From the NCBI GenBank assembly GCA_029339505.1, contig JAQISU010000182.1, positions 4,129,501-4,193,500 of the forward strand: 64,000 bases of DNA, in the 5' to 3' direction. The notes under the pieces are model-generated. The model saw only the letters and a list, made by a program, of their open reading frames with translations. It did not search any database and was not told where the DNA came from. Shown one piece after another: positions 30,642 to 41,935 of this stretch. The stretch comes from Unio delphinus. Taxonomy: Eukaryota > Mollusca > Bivalvia > Unionida > Unionidae. Position numbers and translations under genes: made by a program. How positions within the stretch are numbered: the first letter of the stretch is position 1; each line of letters opens with the position of its first letter.

Positions 30642-31247
30642 CAGGTGTAACCTAACTGTATTACTTCAAAAGTAGTATCTGATTATATATTTGATAAAAA
30701 TGAATGTCGAACATGGATGGATGCTTAAGGTAATGACTGGATATAATAATAGTTCTGATAGATCAATATATATGACTCCAAATAAAACCTGTCATCCAAG
30801 CGACAGATCTTAATTATTGATGAACATTTTCGGTTATCTATAATTTGACACATTTTCAACATCAGAATACTAAATATGTCAGACGGTTAAGATTTATAAA
30901 TATACATTACATTTTGCAGAAGGACATGTACCAAATATTAACTGAAGCGATTATGTTTTTAAAGTGCTATTAGGTGACATTAAAGTACATAAATTGGAAT
31001 ATATAAAAGGAGAACATATTAATCGGATATATTACGCTAAGGAGTTATCGATAAGCATATGTACGTGTACAAGGTATACCCGATTATTAGAGAAAATGAA
31101 TGAACGGAAGAACAAAACGAATGTGAATTGGAGGCGAACATTGTAATCCATTTTAAAATATTGGTCAGCAAACTATGGACAGAGATTGTGACTTGACTTG
31201 CATTTGCTTTAAAGGTATCAACACCTCTATTTGTATTGAAACATATG

Positions 31248-31250
<3 letters not shown>

Positions 31251-31340
<90 letters not shown>

Positions 31341-31361
31341 TTGTTTGTGTTAATGTCAATA

Positions 31362-31397
<36 letters not shown>

Positions 31398-31412
31398 TTG
31401 TTTGTGTGAATG

Positions 31413-31488
<76 letters not shown>

Positions 31489-31516
31489 ATGGATCGATGG
31501 ATGGATGGATGGATGG
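31251..31516. repeat. Compound (TA)n-(TG)n-(TA)n-(GGAT)n microsatellite
   Basis: TA/TG blocks are duplicated: a roughly 60-bp unit of TG run, TTTGTTTGTGT, AATG and TA run occurs twice. The array ends in GGAT units at 31487-31516. Confidence 0.95.
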
Positions 31517-32414
31517 ATAGATAGATTTATGTAAATATTTTTACAGTTGTTTGGGAAAATATTAGCGAGTTTTCCTGATGGATTTACTGCATAACGTTGT
31601 GAGTACAGTATGTCCATCCGAGAATACGAGTTTATATTTTACCATACAAATGCAATATAATTTTTATGATATGCTCATATTACTTTTATTACATGCTCAT
31701 TTTCTTATTCTGCCTACGACTGAATGAGAATACAAAAAATGCATTTCCAGAAACAAGGTAACTGAATTTAAGCCATGTTCCAATCAAAATACACAAGCAA
31801 AGCTTTATTTGGTGTACAGCAACAGCATTAATGAGCACATAACTCCGCCCAGGTACATTTGAACTTAGTCGCGCTAGACATAAAGTTTGAAAGAAAATAG
31901 CGTTCTGGTCTATATAACATTGAAATTTAGTTTCATATTCTGGAGATATGCGCACTGAACATTTTTCATTAGACTGAATTAAACAGATATTCGTACTTCT
32001 GTCGAATCGGCTAAACTTCGTGGCAATCATTAGATTTTTCTGTATCAATTCTACATTACGTATATCGGATTTTAGCAGCGAGTGAGTAGCGTGCTGACGT
32101 ATTCAGGCATTATTCTGTTCTGTCATTGAATGTTTAAAATCATAATGTGGGGGAAAATAGTAGGTCTTTTCAATTGCAATTATCAGCAGGACGCAACATA
32201 ATTTAATGTTTATTTCATTTTTATTGAAGTACGTTCGATGTAATTGCACGTTGAATGTAATCGAAATTAAAATACAATTTTGAAATGTGTAGTCAAGATT
32301 GATAACCCATGACATGCCTCATGTAATTCGGATTTGCAGAGTCAATAAAGTATATTTTGAGCACTTTAGGTTGTAAAGCTGTAATTATAAATTATGCCAT
32401 TCTTATGACCAGCT

Positions 32415-32419
32415 AAAGA
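32415..32419. repeat. Target-site duplication of E2, left copy (AAAGA)
   Basis: AAAGA directly precedes the first terminal base AGCAGC and recurs at 44189-44193 directly after the last. Five bases is in the range made by retroviral-type integrases. Confidence 0.7.
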
Positions 32420-32570
32420 AGCAGCAAGGAGGGCGAATAGGACAACCTTTTATTGAGGCATCCATTTGGTAAGCCAAGACTTCCTCCAAAATCGTAAAAA
32501 TTAAAGTTTCTTTTTGGGGACGCAAAGTATTTGTCGCACCCTCATTGCTACTATGGGGTTAAAAAAATCC
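32420..32570. repeat. Left terminal inverted repeat of E2
   Basis: About 150 bp matching the reverse complement of the right end, from AGCAGCAAGGAGGGCGAA through GACTTCCTCCAAAATCGTAA to CTATGGGGTTAAAA. Within it, the inner segment TTGTCGCACCCTCATTGCTACT (32531-32552) is the degenerate reverse complement of the outermost bases, so this end also folds back. Confidence 0.85.
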
Positions 32571-32604
32571 TTTTTACGATGAAAGTCCTAAGACGAAAAT
32601 CCTT

Positions 32605-32930
32605 TTAAGATTTCACAAACAGACTAATTTGTAAAACCTCACCTCTTAAATCAATCAGATTATTGGATTGGTCAGTGAGTTTGAAATTAATTCTCGTTAA
32701 CGAATCATTATGACATCGCATATAGACTTGATTAGTTGGATCCTCAGTTATTAGAAACCCCGGAGGGGCTGTTGGTGCAAATTATTATAAAATATATCCT
32801 TGTTGAGCTTGATTTGATCTTTCGAGATTTATTTGATAACCTCTTTGGATAACAACACACACTAAATTCAATGTTATCACCGAGGATATATTGACGTTTT
32901 GAGGAGAGATATGCCTCCCTCAACCGTCTG
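32605..32930 (-). pseudogene. C-terminal part of a penton-type minor capsid protein (degenerate)
   Basis: On the minus strand the final 60 codons before the TAA at 32605-32607 read PTAPPGFLITEDP, then YMRCHND and FKLTDQSNNLIDLRGE. An APPG loop followed by a terminal TDQ-xxLIDLRGE beta motif is, from memory, typical of the C-terminus of Polinton/adintovirus single-jelly-roll minor capsid proteins. Double stops interrupt it at about 32784-32789, and an ATG lies upstream near 32930. It is the leftmost gene, next to the terminus. Confidence 0.5.
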
Positions 32931-32951
32931 TGTCATTATTATGCTTGAGGA

Positions 32952-33137
32952 TTATTGTTTTTTTTTACATGCGTCGTGAATCCGTTTGAAACCATCATCG
33001 ATGGCATTATTGAGTCTTTTCCTTATAGTTGCTACATCGAGGTATCCAGGAAATCTAAATTGAGATATATTATCCTCTCTTAACGAAAAAGCAGTTAAAA
33101 TTCGTTGTCGTTGTTCTCCTGTGCTATTAATCACCAT
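32952..33137 (-). CDS. Small 61-aa ORF of unknown function
   Basis: ATG start, ends in KKKQ at an A-run. The sequence has a helical, charged look (SLREDNISQFRFPGYLD, RKRLNNAIDDGFKRIH). It lies between the two penton-like halves on the same strand. An A-run at its end (T-run 32958-32966 on the plus strand) could hide a frameshift into further coding sequence. No homologue elsewhere in the window. Confidence 0.45.
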   Translation of the reverse strand: MVINSTGEQRQRILTAFSLREDNISQFRFPGYLDVATIRKRLNNAIDDGFKRIHDACKKKQ

Positions 33138-33454
33138 TGTTTATGTTCGGTTATGAATATATTCTACATTGCATATAATCTGATTTAATATTGCTACGTT
33201 TTTTGATAATTTCACCCGGTTATATAATTATCAACTCTATCATGTAGAATAATTTTATGTCTGTCAAATGTATGATAAAAAGCAAGCACCAAACCAGTCT
33301 TTAAAACCGACATCGTTTACTGAACCAAAATATTAATAATCTTGTTCATTGTTATTAAAAAACGTCCAAAGTAGATGATTTCTTTCACCACTGATATAAA
33401 TTTTGATTTTGTCTCCCTCCATTTTTTTATTTTATCTATATGAGTCTTAATTAT

Positions 33455-33970
33455 TTACTTATATTCGCTATCTGTTGCATCGGGATATGATTGTTTATCA
33501 GAAGTAAAATCAGATTTTGTACGTTCGTTTAAATTTTGATAAGTTGGTGCCTGAGGTAGGTTTTCAGGCCATCTTAACACGGATCTTATCGAACTATGAT
33601 AGATATCTACGGCATACACGGGCGACTTTATCTCAATCGCGGACGATAACGTCGGCTCATTAACCGTTATAGCAATGTTCGGTTCTTTTCCAGTAATTGA
33701 TTTTATACTGCGTTGTAATTCATAACTTTTTTGTTGGATTTGGTGTGAACCAGATGGTAGCGAAACAACGTTCAAATCTGGAGTAAAATCGGGTTTATTT
33801 TTACTCGCAAATACTAAGGAAGTATTCTGTTGCTGACCACCAAATGATTTTGATCTAATATTTGGCCAACTTTGGTATACTCGTAATTTTGCTAACTCTA
33901 TCTTCTTAACTGGAACCGCAGTAGGGAAATTCACACTGAATTCAGGATTCGTTGAGGTTTTTGAGATCAT
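33455..33970 (-). CDS. N-terminal part of a penton-type minor capsid protein
   Basis: The open frame extends to 33982, but the first ATG (MISKTSTNPEFSVNFP) is at 33970. Features: PEFSVNFPTAVPVKKIELAK near the N-terminus, SWPNIR, and IAITVNEPTLSSAIEI then YAVDIYHSSIRSVLRWP, followed by an acidic tail ending SEYK. The spaced pattern of beta strands with an xVDxxxxSSIRSVL phrase matches, from memory, the front half of Polinton minor capsid (penton) proteins. The back half is found separately at 32605-32930. Either E2 has been broken here or the protein is made in two pieces. Confidence 0.5.
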   Translation of the reverse strand: MISKTSTNPEFSVNFPTAVPVKKIELAKLRVYQSWPNIRSKSFGGQQQNTSLVFASKNKPDFTPDLNVVSLPSGSHQIQQKSYELQRSIKSITGKEPNIAITVNEPTLSSAIEIKSPVYAVDIYHSSIRSVLRWPENLPQAPTYQNLNERTKSDFTSDKQSYPDATDSEYK

Positions 33971-34430
33971 TTTGGTTTTCACCGGTGTGGTATTTTATGC
34001 TATTCGTTGAAGTAGTTCTTACAATGTTGCCATTGTTATTATATTTGTGTTGCTTTTCTAATTTTGACATCGCGGAATCATAAACACATACCATCGCTGA
34101 AAACTCACTATCGGATATTAATGTGTCAACTAGTGACGACGATATCATCGAGGATAATTGTGAGTACGTGGTAGACACAATATGAAATTTAACTACGTAA
34201 TCTTGCAGTTTTCGCTGGCTGCATGATGGTATTTTTTTTTTATAATTGAAATTATTACCCCGATTGTTGTCGCCGCAGATATACAAATCGGGACGGTTAC
34301 TGGAGCAATCATAGTTACCGACGATAATAATATACCATTACCGGCGAGTACACTGGATACCGAATACACGGTTACATCAACGGCGGTGAGTCTTCGTCGG
34401 TAGCTTTTATATTTTTACTTGACACTCCTC
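33942..34430 (-). pseudogene. Membrane-protein-like gene, frameshifted
   Basis: The 5' part (about 34285-34430, minus) encodes a hydrophobic stretch, SVLAGNGILLSSV then APVTVPICISAATTIGVI, ending in IIKKKYHH: a transmembrane segment with a basic stop. A shift near the A-run at 34231-34240 leads into the 33942-34286 frame (YVVKFHIVSTTYSQLSSMI, SDSEFSAMVCVYDSAMSKLE), which has no ATG of its own. Position between fibre-like and penton-like genes suggests a virion or assembly role. No family assigned. Confidence 0.4.
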
Positions 34431-34560
34431 ACTGAGTGTTTTGAGTTTAGTTTGAAATTGTCTGACATGATCATAGCGATACTGCTGTGATGAAATTTTA
34501 TTTATTACAACATAATGCAATCAAGTTGTTTACTTAAATCCGCTACGAATTCCACATACC

Positions 34561-35482
34561 ATGTTATTGAAACCCTAGCCAAAGTATTATCAGTTTATCA
34601 GTGGATGATATTGTGCATTGTTCAGTTCTTCCTTTGTCGACGATCGTTGATATTATATTGTTCATCCCAGATGAACTCGTTGATGAAATATTAAACTGAG
34701 TCGTTGATATTAGTGTTAATCGATTAAGACCCTTGACGGCCGCGGTGATATCTAATTTGTTGTTTGTAGGTGTCCACGCAAATGATCCGTATAAGATCGC
34801 GTACACGTTATTTATGATATTTTTTTTTCGGTAGATCATCCCTGATGACATCGTTTATCGGTTTAATATCTTCGCGAACAACTTCTTTTCGCCGATTAGT
34901 CGCTGTTATTTCATCGAGTTTTGTGATAATATCAGCGAGATATATTTTAACAACATCGGGTTTCGAATTTTGTTTACCAAAAAATTAATCAATGGAGACA
35001 TCGGTCCTGTTAAAGTTTTTACGTAACGTAGTAAATTGAGATACATGAGTGTCATACTCGGATCGCAACTTTGACAAATCATCCATGCAGGTTTTTATCT
35101 CCGTGAGTTTCGGTGTGGTCACCGGTGGATTTCCAAGGAAATCTAATAGAGGTTTGCCAATATTGTCAATTATATTTCTTTGTAATTCAGAAAACTGATC
35201 GAATTTAGTTTTATGGTCGTGGTATTCATCGCGTAGTTTTTTAAATGGTTCTAAATTGTTAATTCTATCCACAATAATTGAAACAAGTACATCCGGTTTG
35301 AGTTTAATCTCCTTGGAAAACAACGCGATAGTATCTTCTACTGCGTCACGTTGTTTAACTAAAATATCTTCAAGGGAAATATTACTAGTTTTCAATTTAC
35401 CCTGACAATCTTGAAATACAACTATTTCATTGGGATCAACACTTGTAAAGGTCAACATCTCAGCTATTTCATCTTCGATCAT
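34561..35482 (-). pseudogene. Fibre-like protein: coiled coil plus beta-rich C-terminus (broken)
   Basis: ATG at 35482. The first 165 codons form a charged helical region with heptad-like spacing (VDRINNLEPFKKLRDEYHDH, CMDDLSKLRSEYDTH). An in-frame TAA at 34985-34987 interrupts, and the frame goes on with more helix until an A-run near 34824, where it shifts into a Ser/Thr/Ile-rich, beta-type C-terminus (NKLDITAAVKGLNRLTLIST, QFNISSTSSSGMNNIIST). Stalk plus beta head is the plan of trimeric virus fibres. E4 has a homologue at 47905-48392. The role is inferred only from shape and position. Confidence 0.45.
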
Positions 35483-35559
35483 TTTTTTACATCACCGGTT
35501 GCAGATATTTCCGTGGTGGTTTTTTAGGCTTGATAAAGATGTCCCCAAAATATCAATCA

Positions 35560-35930
35560 TGTTATTCTATATTACATTCGTCTCTTTAAGTAATTTATTA
35601 TTGCGTATTCGTAGACGACTTTATAAGGTGATTCAGATGATGCTGAAACCGCCATTAACATTTCAAGGATTTCTTGTCTACAAGAGTTTTCAAGTAAGCC
35701 CAGCATGGGTAACTCTGAATACCAAAGAGGAACTGAAGAATCCAACTGGGATATATGCTCAAGAAATCCTCCTTCTTCATAAGGAGGAAATCCATGCGGG
35801 TCAAAATAAATGACACATTGTGGATGTATCACGTAACACACCTAATATACTCTAGATTTATTGCTAAAACCGATAGCAAGTATACCGGTTTCAAAGCTCT
35901 TTGGTTGTGTTGGTAATTGATTTTCCCTGA
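35560..35930 (-). pseudogene. Adenain-type cysteine protease, decayed copy 1
   Basis: It reads VCYVIHPQCVIYFDPHGFPP and then LENSCRQEILEML on the minus strand. The YFDxxGxPP block is the signature after the catalytic His of adenovirus-type (C5) proteases, but the THW histidine position is lost and a stop lies just upstream. It is a duplicate of the copy at 36155-36530. Confidence 0.7.
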
Positions 35931-36154
35931 ATATACCTCTGAAATATTTTATTGGGAGTTTCTTTACTATGTCAGCCGTGTTAAGAATCGATTTTTCAAC
36001 TATGGGTTATGGTGATATATCAATCATGTTAAGATTGGACTTTTCAACTATGGGTTTTTTGTAATATGTTAGCAGAAACAGGTTTATAAAACTACGCAGT
36101 TAGTTTATTCACTTGTTCGAATAACCTTCTCCAAATATCAATCATGTTTATTCT
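35931..36154. other. Spacer between protease copies
   Basis: Contains a repeated phrase (TCTTTTCAACTATGGG type at about 35990 and 36040) and TATCAATCATGTT also found at both protease 3' ends (35545 and 36136), consistent with a tandem duplication of about 0.6 kb. Confidence 0.5.
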
Positions 36155-36530
36155 ATATTACTTTCTCTCTAAAAAGCAATTAATCGTATATTCATGTACG
36201 GTTTTATTGGGTGGTTTTCCCAATGATGAAATTGCGTTGAGGACATTTAATACTTTTATACCGCATATTGGTGGGTCATTCATGTTCTGTGTTGGTAGCG
36301 TAGAATACCAGATAGGAGCTTTTAAGTGGCTTATATAACGCATAGTTTCTTTAGGCGGCGCTAACCCATATAAATCGAAATAAACAATTGCACGCGGATC
36401 AATCGCGTATGCAACCCAGTGAGTTCCAGGTCCGCTGCTGTTATCGCGATTAATAATACCGGTTTCAACGCTGTTTGGTTGTTGTGGTAATTGATCTCTT
36501 ATAAAGACACCTATAAAGATTTTTATCGCA
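36155..36530 (-). pseudogene. Adenain-type cysteine protease, copy 2 with catalytic residues kept
   Basis: The minus-strand frame reads FIGVFIRDQLPQQP, ETGIINRDNSSGPGTHWVAY, IVYFDLYGLAPP, then LPTQNMNDPPICG. This gives His (THW), Asp (YFD), Gln (TQN) and Cys (ICG) in the order of the adenovirus maturation protease. Such proteases cleave virion precursors in Polintons and adintoviruses. The very N-terminus is lost: the frame is entered from the preceding small ORF (36540-36650) across a deletion, so this is called a pseudogene although most of the catalytic domain is open. Confidence 0.75.
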
Positions 36531-36539
36531 ATGACAGTT

Positions 36540-36650
36540 TATCTGATTGTGCTTCAGCGATATTGTGGTTCCACATTTTCCAGCTGATTCCGATTGCAAT
36601 TTTTTAATTTGACCAGGAGTTAACGTAAGACTAACAAAACTGTATGACAT
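36540..36650 (-). pseudogene. Truncated copy of the small MSYS protein
   Basis: ATG at 36650; MSYSFVSLTLTPGQIKKLQS matches the start of the E3 ORF 63571-63804 (MSYSVVSVTLTPGQLKKLQS). After about 35 codons the similarity stops and the sequence becomes that of the protease N-terminal region read in another frame, so a deletion removed the rest plus the next small gene. Confidence 0.7.
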
Positions 36651-36699
36651 TTTATTAATAACAGATTGATCTAATTGCTACATTACATCTTTTTGAAAA

Positions 36700-36842
36700 A
36701 ATATTACACATATTCCACTAGTGCATCAACTACCTTCATTCATCCACCAGCACCTTAGAGTAGCATTGATTTGTCGCTGAGAATTACAGCAACTGCTGTG
36801 TATTCGGGGATAGTGGCAGGACGGGTTTTACGAGCTCGAACG
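36700..36842 (-). pseudogene. C-terminal fragment of the major capsid protein
   Basis: The stretch reading RARKTRPATIPEYTAVAVIL and SDKSMLL corresponds to the C-terminus of the E3 capsid gene (63410-63544). It is joined directly to the N-terminus of the 369-aa homologue, which proves an internal deletion of several genes. Confidence 0.75.
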
Positions 36843-37036
36843 TATATTGTTGATACGACGTCTTTAGTTGATGTAGTAATAGGTTTGAAGAGATGTTGAG
36901 TGTCTGAAGCAAAATCTCTCTGAAATTCTTGTCTCGTTTGGAGCATATTTCGAACGGAATCACGAACTGGAATAATTTTCTTAATCGCATCTAATCGTTG
37001 TTGTGCTAATTTAGTTGTCAGTGCTTCACCCACCAT
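36842..37036 (-). pseudogene. N-terminal fragment of the 369-aa protein
   Basis: ATG at 37036; MVGEALTTKLAQQRLDAIKK and LFKPITTST match E1 residues 1-60. The remainder is deleted; the frame runs through the junction near 36842 into the capsid fragment. Confidence 0.8.
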
Positions 37037-37330
37037 GATAGATTAATGTACAATCTAAATGTAGTGATTTTGTCACCATTGAAAAATCCGTAGATTGCTT
37101 CATCCACCTCAACTTACTACATTACTGTCGCGTAGTGACGAAGTCACCAGTGACAAACGATTGACAAAGTCAACATTGATTAAATTAACGTGCAAAAAAA
37201 ATCGTCTATAGAATTTTGTTCTAGTTGAGTAAGCGCACATACCTGTTTTAGGTGAGTAAGTGCCATACCTGTCTGTTTCATACCTTGTATTACTCATGTA
37301 TATATGTTGTGTTTTACTGTGTTGAGGCAA

Positions 37331-37687
37331 TCAAGGGGTGACATTTTGGCGGATAATCTCTTTTATTGTTTTGATTTTCGAATTAATTGTACGTTGGATT
37401 TTATACTGCTGCCTCAATTTTTTTCTTACTTTTTCGACAACAGTGAATAACGGGACGATCTTATCGATGTCGCTACAGAATGCAATGGAGTCATAAATAA
37501 CGTGCTGAATTCGCTTGATTAAAGAGTACGATTTTGGTAACACGTATTTATTACTTCGAGAATTATCTTCAATATCTGGAAAATCAGAAAAAATCTGATC
37601 ACAGTTTAATTCATCTTACAATTGAATTCCTTGATTTTTCAAATAAAAAATTTCGGTTATAATCTCGATTATATTTTCAGAAATCAT
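37331..37687 (-). pseudogene. Homologue of the 129-aa small protein, one stop
   Basis: ATG at 37685-37687 (SENIIEIITEI follows). The same frame runs to 37331 with a single in-frame TAA at codon 24 (37616-37618). Conserved C-terminal pattern VPLFTVVEKVRKKLRQQ. It shows that the E1 TTG aligns with a true ATG. Confidence 0.75.
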
Positions 37688-38073
37688 ATATATAATAATA
37701 TATTATATTTCTAATTTATTTTTCAAAAACAAAAGACATGATGGTCAATTTTGTGACCCATTTTTTGTATGAACACCGTTCGCAATAAGGTGTTATTCAT
37801 ATCTTATTGCGTTTAGAGATATATATGAAGGTTATATATGATGATGAAAAAGGTGTTATATACATATTTGATAAATAAGACAGCATAGCCTTTTCAACTC
37901 CCAATTCGAGTGTTTCCCTTTAATGCTATATACACATAGTACAAAAATGAATTCAGATATATGTAAATTGAATTCTTTGTCCGGTTCGCTTTGAAATCGC
38001 TGACCAATATATTCCTTCTGTAACATCGTACACAGGCTCTACAAATATTGATATACCTACTGGCTTCATTTAT
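37688..38073. other. Non-coding block of E2
   Basis: Counterpart of 2009-2911 in E1. AT-rich, no tandem array or long inverted repeat seen. Confidence 0.5.
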
Positions 38074-38442
38074 TTATTGAAATACTCTTTCCTCGTTATT
38101 TTCTGTAATAAATGATTTGATACATTTTGCATTTTTTTGATGTTTCCCAGTCCCTCCTCGTTTTAAATTTTCACTTTGTGAAAAAGCTTGTAGATTATCT
38201 AAATAATTGTGCTTAGGATTGCAATCAATATTATTAATACAAATACTATCCTTGATCAATCAATTGTGACATTCATATATTATTATGTGATTAAGAGACA
38301 TTTTCCCTCCAGCAGCAAACACCAAATACACCATACCATTGTCAAAAGCCACTGGTTTCTTCAGTCTGCTGTGTCTGACAATACCGTATCGAGATGCTTC
38401 ATAATTGGTAATCAAGGGATGTGGTTGAAATTCTTGGTTCAT
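38074..38442 (-). pseudogene. HNH endonuclease homologue, broken and catalytically altered
   Basis: ATG at 38442 (MNQEFQPHPLITNYEAS). One in-frame stop at 38260-38262; the DHID catalytic motif of E1 is NNID here, and the C-terminal third is missing. Same position and strand as in E1. Confidence 0.8.
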
Positions 38443-38482
38443 TTATATACTATAATATTATTTGTCTAATTAATTATTTGGT

Positions 38483-38815
38483 TTAATTATTACTTGGGAA
38501 CCTTTCAATATAGTCTGGTGGTGTTCTTATGAGTTTATCCTTGACAGAATCAAGGACAGATTCAAAGTCGGAATCTTTGATGGAGACCTTGATGGAATCT
38601 TTGATATTCTTATCATAATAGCGCCTCAACTCTCTGTATCGCTTACCACCACAATTGAGACACACGCACACCTACCCCACGTCGTATGCAAGGTGGAGGA
38701 CCTAAGCTGCACGACGTACATTTTGTAAATGATATCCACAGAATTCATTTTTGCATGATTTGTTACAAGCAGTTACTGATCCTATCATAAACCTTTTGCA
38801 ATGATTCATTATATA
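38483..38815 (-). pseudogene. Cys-rich protein homologue, broken
   Basis: The C-terminal frame VCLNCGGKRYRELRRYYDK is clear; upstream the frame is shifted around 38672-38700. The start region next to the conserved promoter still reads as in E1. Confidence 0.75.
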
Positions 38816-38852
38816 ATAAATGTCTTATCTAAGTACTTGTTTTAATTATAAT
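38816..38852. promoter_or_regulatory. Bidirectional promoter copy in E2
   Basis: Contains ATTATATAA and AGTACTTGTTTTAATTATAA immediately before the polymerase ATG, nearly the same as E1 3752-3793. Confidence 0.6.
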
Positions 38853-41800
38853 ATGGAGGAATTAGAGAGATTACCGAATATTACGCCTTGGAAAAATGTT
38901 GAATTCATTCTCAATAGAGTCTCCACTGATGTACCAAGAGTCTTATAAGTGATAGAAGCATGATAAGTAGAATCCGTTTTTGCTTTAATGAATTTAAGCG
39001 CGATGGAGCATCTCACTGTTGGTCAAAATTTCGAATTGATGGAAGTGTTGATGCTACCATGAACGACAAAAAAGCAGCATTGATAAATTCACATCTTGAC
39101 ATGAAAAAGTATTTTTTTAGAGTGAAAGTCATTATCCGCTCAGAAACGGGGAATTGAATGATACGCGACAAATTTGAATCCATCTTGAAAAATAAGAGAA
39201 CTGTCACTGTGTGTCAGGATTCCAAACCAGGAATTCTGACTGGAATTGACAAACCATATTACGAGAGATCCTATCCTGTAACAGCAGTTGTTTATGGGAT
39301 CTATAGAATAAATGATAAACCGAGTATTGAAAAACTAAAACCAATGAAATTGTCGCCGATGACTTTGTCAGTGAGGATAAATTGTGTAGCAGAACGAATT
39401 ATAGCACACTACACAAATGCGTTGCGTGGAACAAATTGACGGATCTAAGAGATAAAAAAACGAATGGGGATTAACAGTAAGGGAGAGCGGAGCAACAATT
39501 CAAGATATAACCAAATTAGAAACATCATTAAGATTCCCATTAAACGTAATGACGATAAAATGAGAGGTATTACACGAATCAAAATATAAATCAAAAGGAG
39601 CTCCAATCAAAATTAATGACCATAACGAACACGCGTGGACACCTGTGGTAACAATATTTCCGCGGGATAGAACCATAAAATATTACACGGAAAATTTATT
39701 AGATTTTATTTACGAGTAAAGTAAAAAAATGATCGTGTGTCAGTGTGGTTACTTCACAGTTTTGAAGACAAAGAGGATAAATTTGAACAATTTGTAAGAC
39801 CCAATGGCGAATTATACCGTAGTAAAGACATTCAAAACGAGATGAGAAAACTAGCTATTGGTTTTTCAACGGATTAAGGCAAACAAATATTAACAATCTG
39901 TTTTATAATTCCGTCAGTTGCAGCTCATTGCAGAAATCTATGGAAACCAACAAACGCAGAATTTCTCTCAGATTTCGAATCTATCTGCGTTGTTTACAGC
40001 CATGGTGGATTATGCAATACAAAATACGACCATGAAAGTATAATTTCGGTTTATATGATTGCGTGTTATCCAGGGAGTTGTCTTGGATACGGAGAGTGCT
40101 CTGAGTATTTCAAAAGATTTGGACATCCCACACATGAGATGACCCGTCTTGCGATTAGTGGACCTCTGCCCAATTTTGGTTTAACCGGATTCGCTTGGGT
40201 GGTATCATTTGAATTGGCTAAAAGACTTCATCTGTGTTGTTATGTTTGTTTGGTAGACACAAATCTGAAATAAACTGGGTGCCAATAGTGTTATGACGGT
40301 ATATGATTGATTCTAAAATGCTGATATCGCTGATAGTCTGTGAAGCAATTATATCATATCGACCTCGGACTGAAGTCTTGTTACCACAACCCGATAGTGT
40401 ATATAGTATAATCAGCGAAAACAAAACACAATTCCCCGATCTCGACGAAGAATATATCATGAAATGGTCCAAAGTAATCTTTGAAGTTAGAAATAAAGAC
40501 GCAAAAGATTTCGGTAAAAGAATAATTGGTAAATTCACCTCAGGTGGAAAATACGACCATAAACGACATTCTTCGCGTTTGCTTATTGATGACGCTGAAT
40601 ACGATTTTATAATCGCAGATGTGACATCTATGGGTATATACGTCGATCGTAAAGAAGCGTTGTTATCCGATTGAACCAAATTAGGTACAATTGTTACTTA
40701 CACAGATGCAGAAAATCCTCAATACGTTCATCTAAGGTCGTATTTGCTGGCTTATGCTTCGATTAATTTACTTTCGATGGTAAATAGATTTCCTGACACC
40801 GCAGTTAGAGTCGCCACTGATTCATTTTATATAGACGTAAAACATAGCAAAGCAGTAGAAAAATTCACTAATTCAGATGAGAGTTGGGGATCATGGAGAA
40901 TTACAAAAGAAATACTGCGTGATTACTTCAAAGCAGCATATGTTACAATTGAAAACAATTACTTGAACAATAATCAGATATAAGAACTATCTAATGCACC
41001 GTCGTGTTTCGATTCAATATGTACATATAAAACCAGTTACTTAAACGGCTGTGGTAGGTCAGGAAAGACAACTCGTGCGATTGAATTATTTCGAAGGAAA
41101 TCAAACATGATTGTGCTAACACCAACACATAGATTTGCAAGAGAGATGAAACAACGAGGAATTAATGCTTGCACTTATCGAACGTTTCTTTCGACGGAAA
41201 GGTGACGTATGGACTCCTTATCGAATGAACGAAAATTATATTCCTGAAATCATTATTTAGGATGAGATATGCACGGTGTCGTTAGATGTATTACAAATGT
41301 TTTTTGATTGGCTATTGCTAGAGAATACAAAAGTGATAAGCTGTGGCGATCATGGTCAACCACCACCATTTGTCGGTTTGTCTCCATATGATTGGTTAAA
41401 GAATTTTGTAGACTATTTTGAAGAAATTAGTACTTATCATAGATCACCTTATGAACAGTTACGCGAGTTCAAAAAACTAATCAGATTACAACCGGATAGA
41501 ATCCAATATGAAATAGCACGTGAAATAATTTCAGACACCCCATTAAATGATTTCTGGAAAGCGTGGAGAACAAACTATTTGATAGTTGCAAGTAGAAAGA
41601 TACTCAGAGACATACTTTAGATGAAGTTATTTAACACGCATAAAAAAAGTTTGCAACACTTCTAGTGCCGCTGTGTTATAGACCCAAGGATACACGAAGA
41701 CAAAATATCGAAGTTGATATTCCATGCTTGACAGATTCCAGAAAACAGAATCTCGTGTTAAATGATATTGTGTTGGCTGATATCAGTGTTGTCGAAGATA

Positions 41801-41935
41801 CATTGCGCGCTGATAAATCCCCATGGAAGTTAGGATACGCAGCGACGATACATTCTTAGCAAGGGTTGATTATATATATAACTTGTCTTGAGTTCAACAA
41901 ACGCAGAGGTGCTAGTTACGACCACGCGGCGGTAA
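38853..41935 (+). pseudogene. PolB-helicase-HNH homologue, many stops and a 3' deletion
   Basis: It starts MEELERLPNITPWKNVEF and meets a TAA at about 38947. Recognisable blocks: GYGECSEYFKRFGHPTHEMT (about 40085-40140), RIIGKFTSGGKY, VRVATDSFYI (motif C again ATDS), NGCGRSGKTTRAIELF (Walker A with G to R), CGDHGQPPPF and GYAATIHS. Near 41865 the sequence jumps from the helicase TIHS block to the last HNH residues (TCLEFNKRRG), deleting most of the HNH module and linker. It keeps the E1 gene order and the divergent promoter. Confidence 0.85.

Noticed and set aside
31165..31617. 150-aa ORF with Tyr-Ile repeats
   Set aside because: Translation of TA/TG/GGAT microsatellites.
32100..32315. Frames just left of E2
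   Set aside because: No motif and outside the terminal repeat; host flank.
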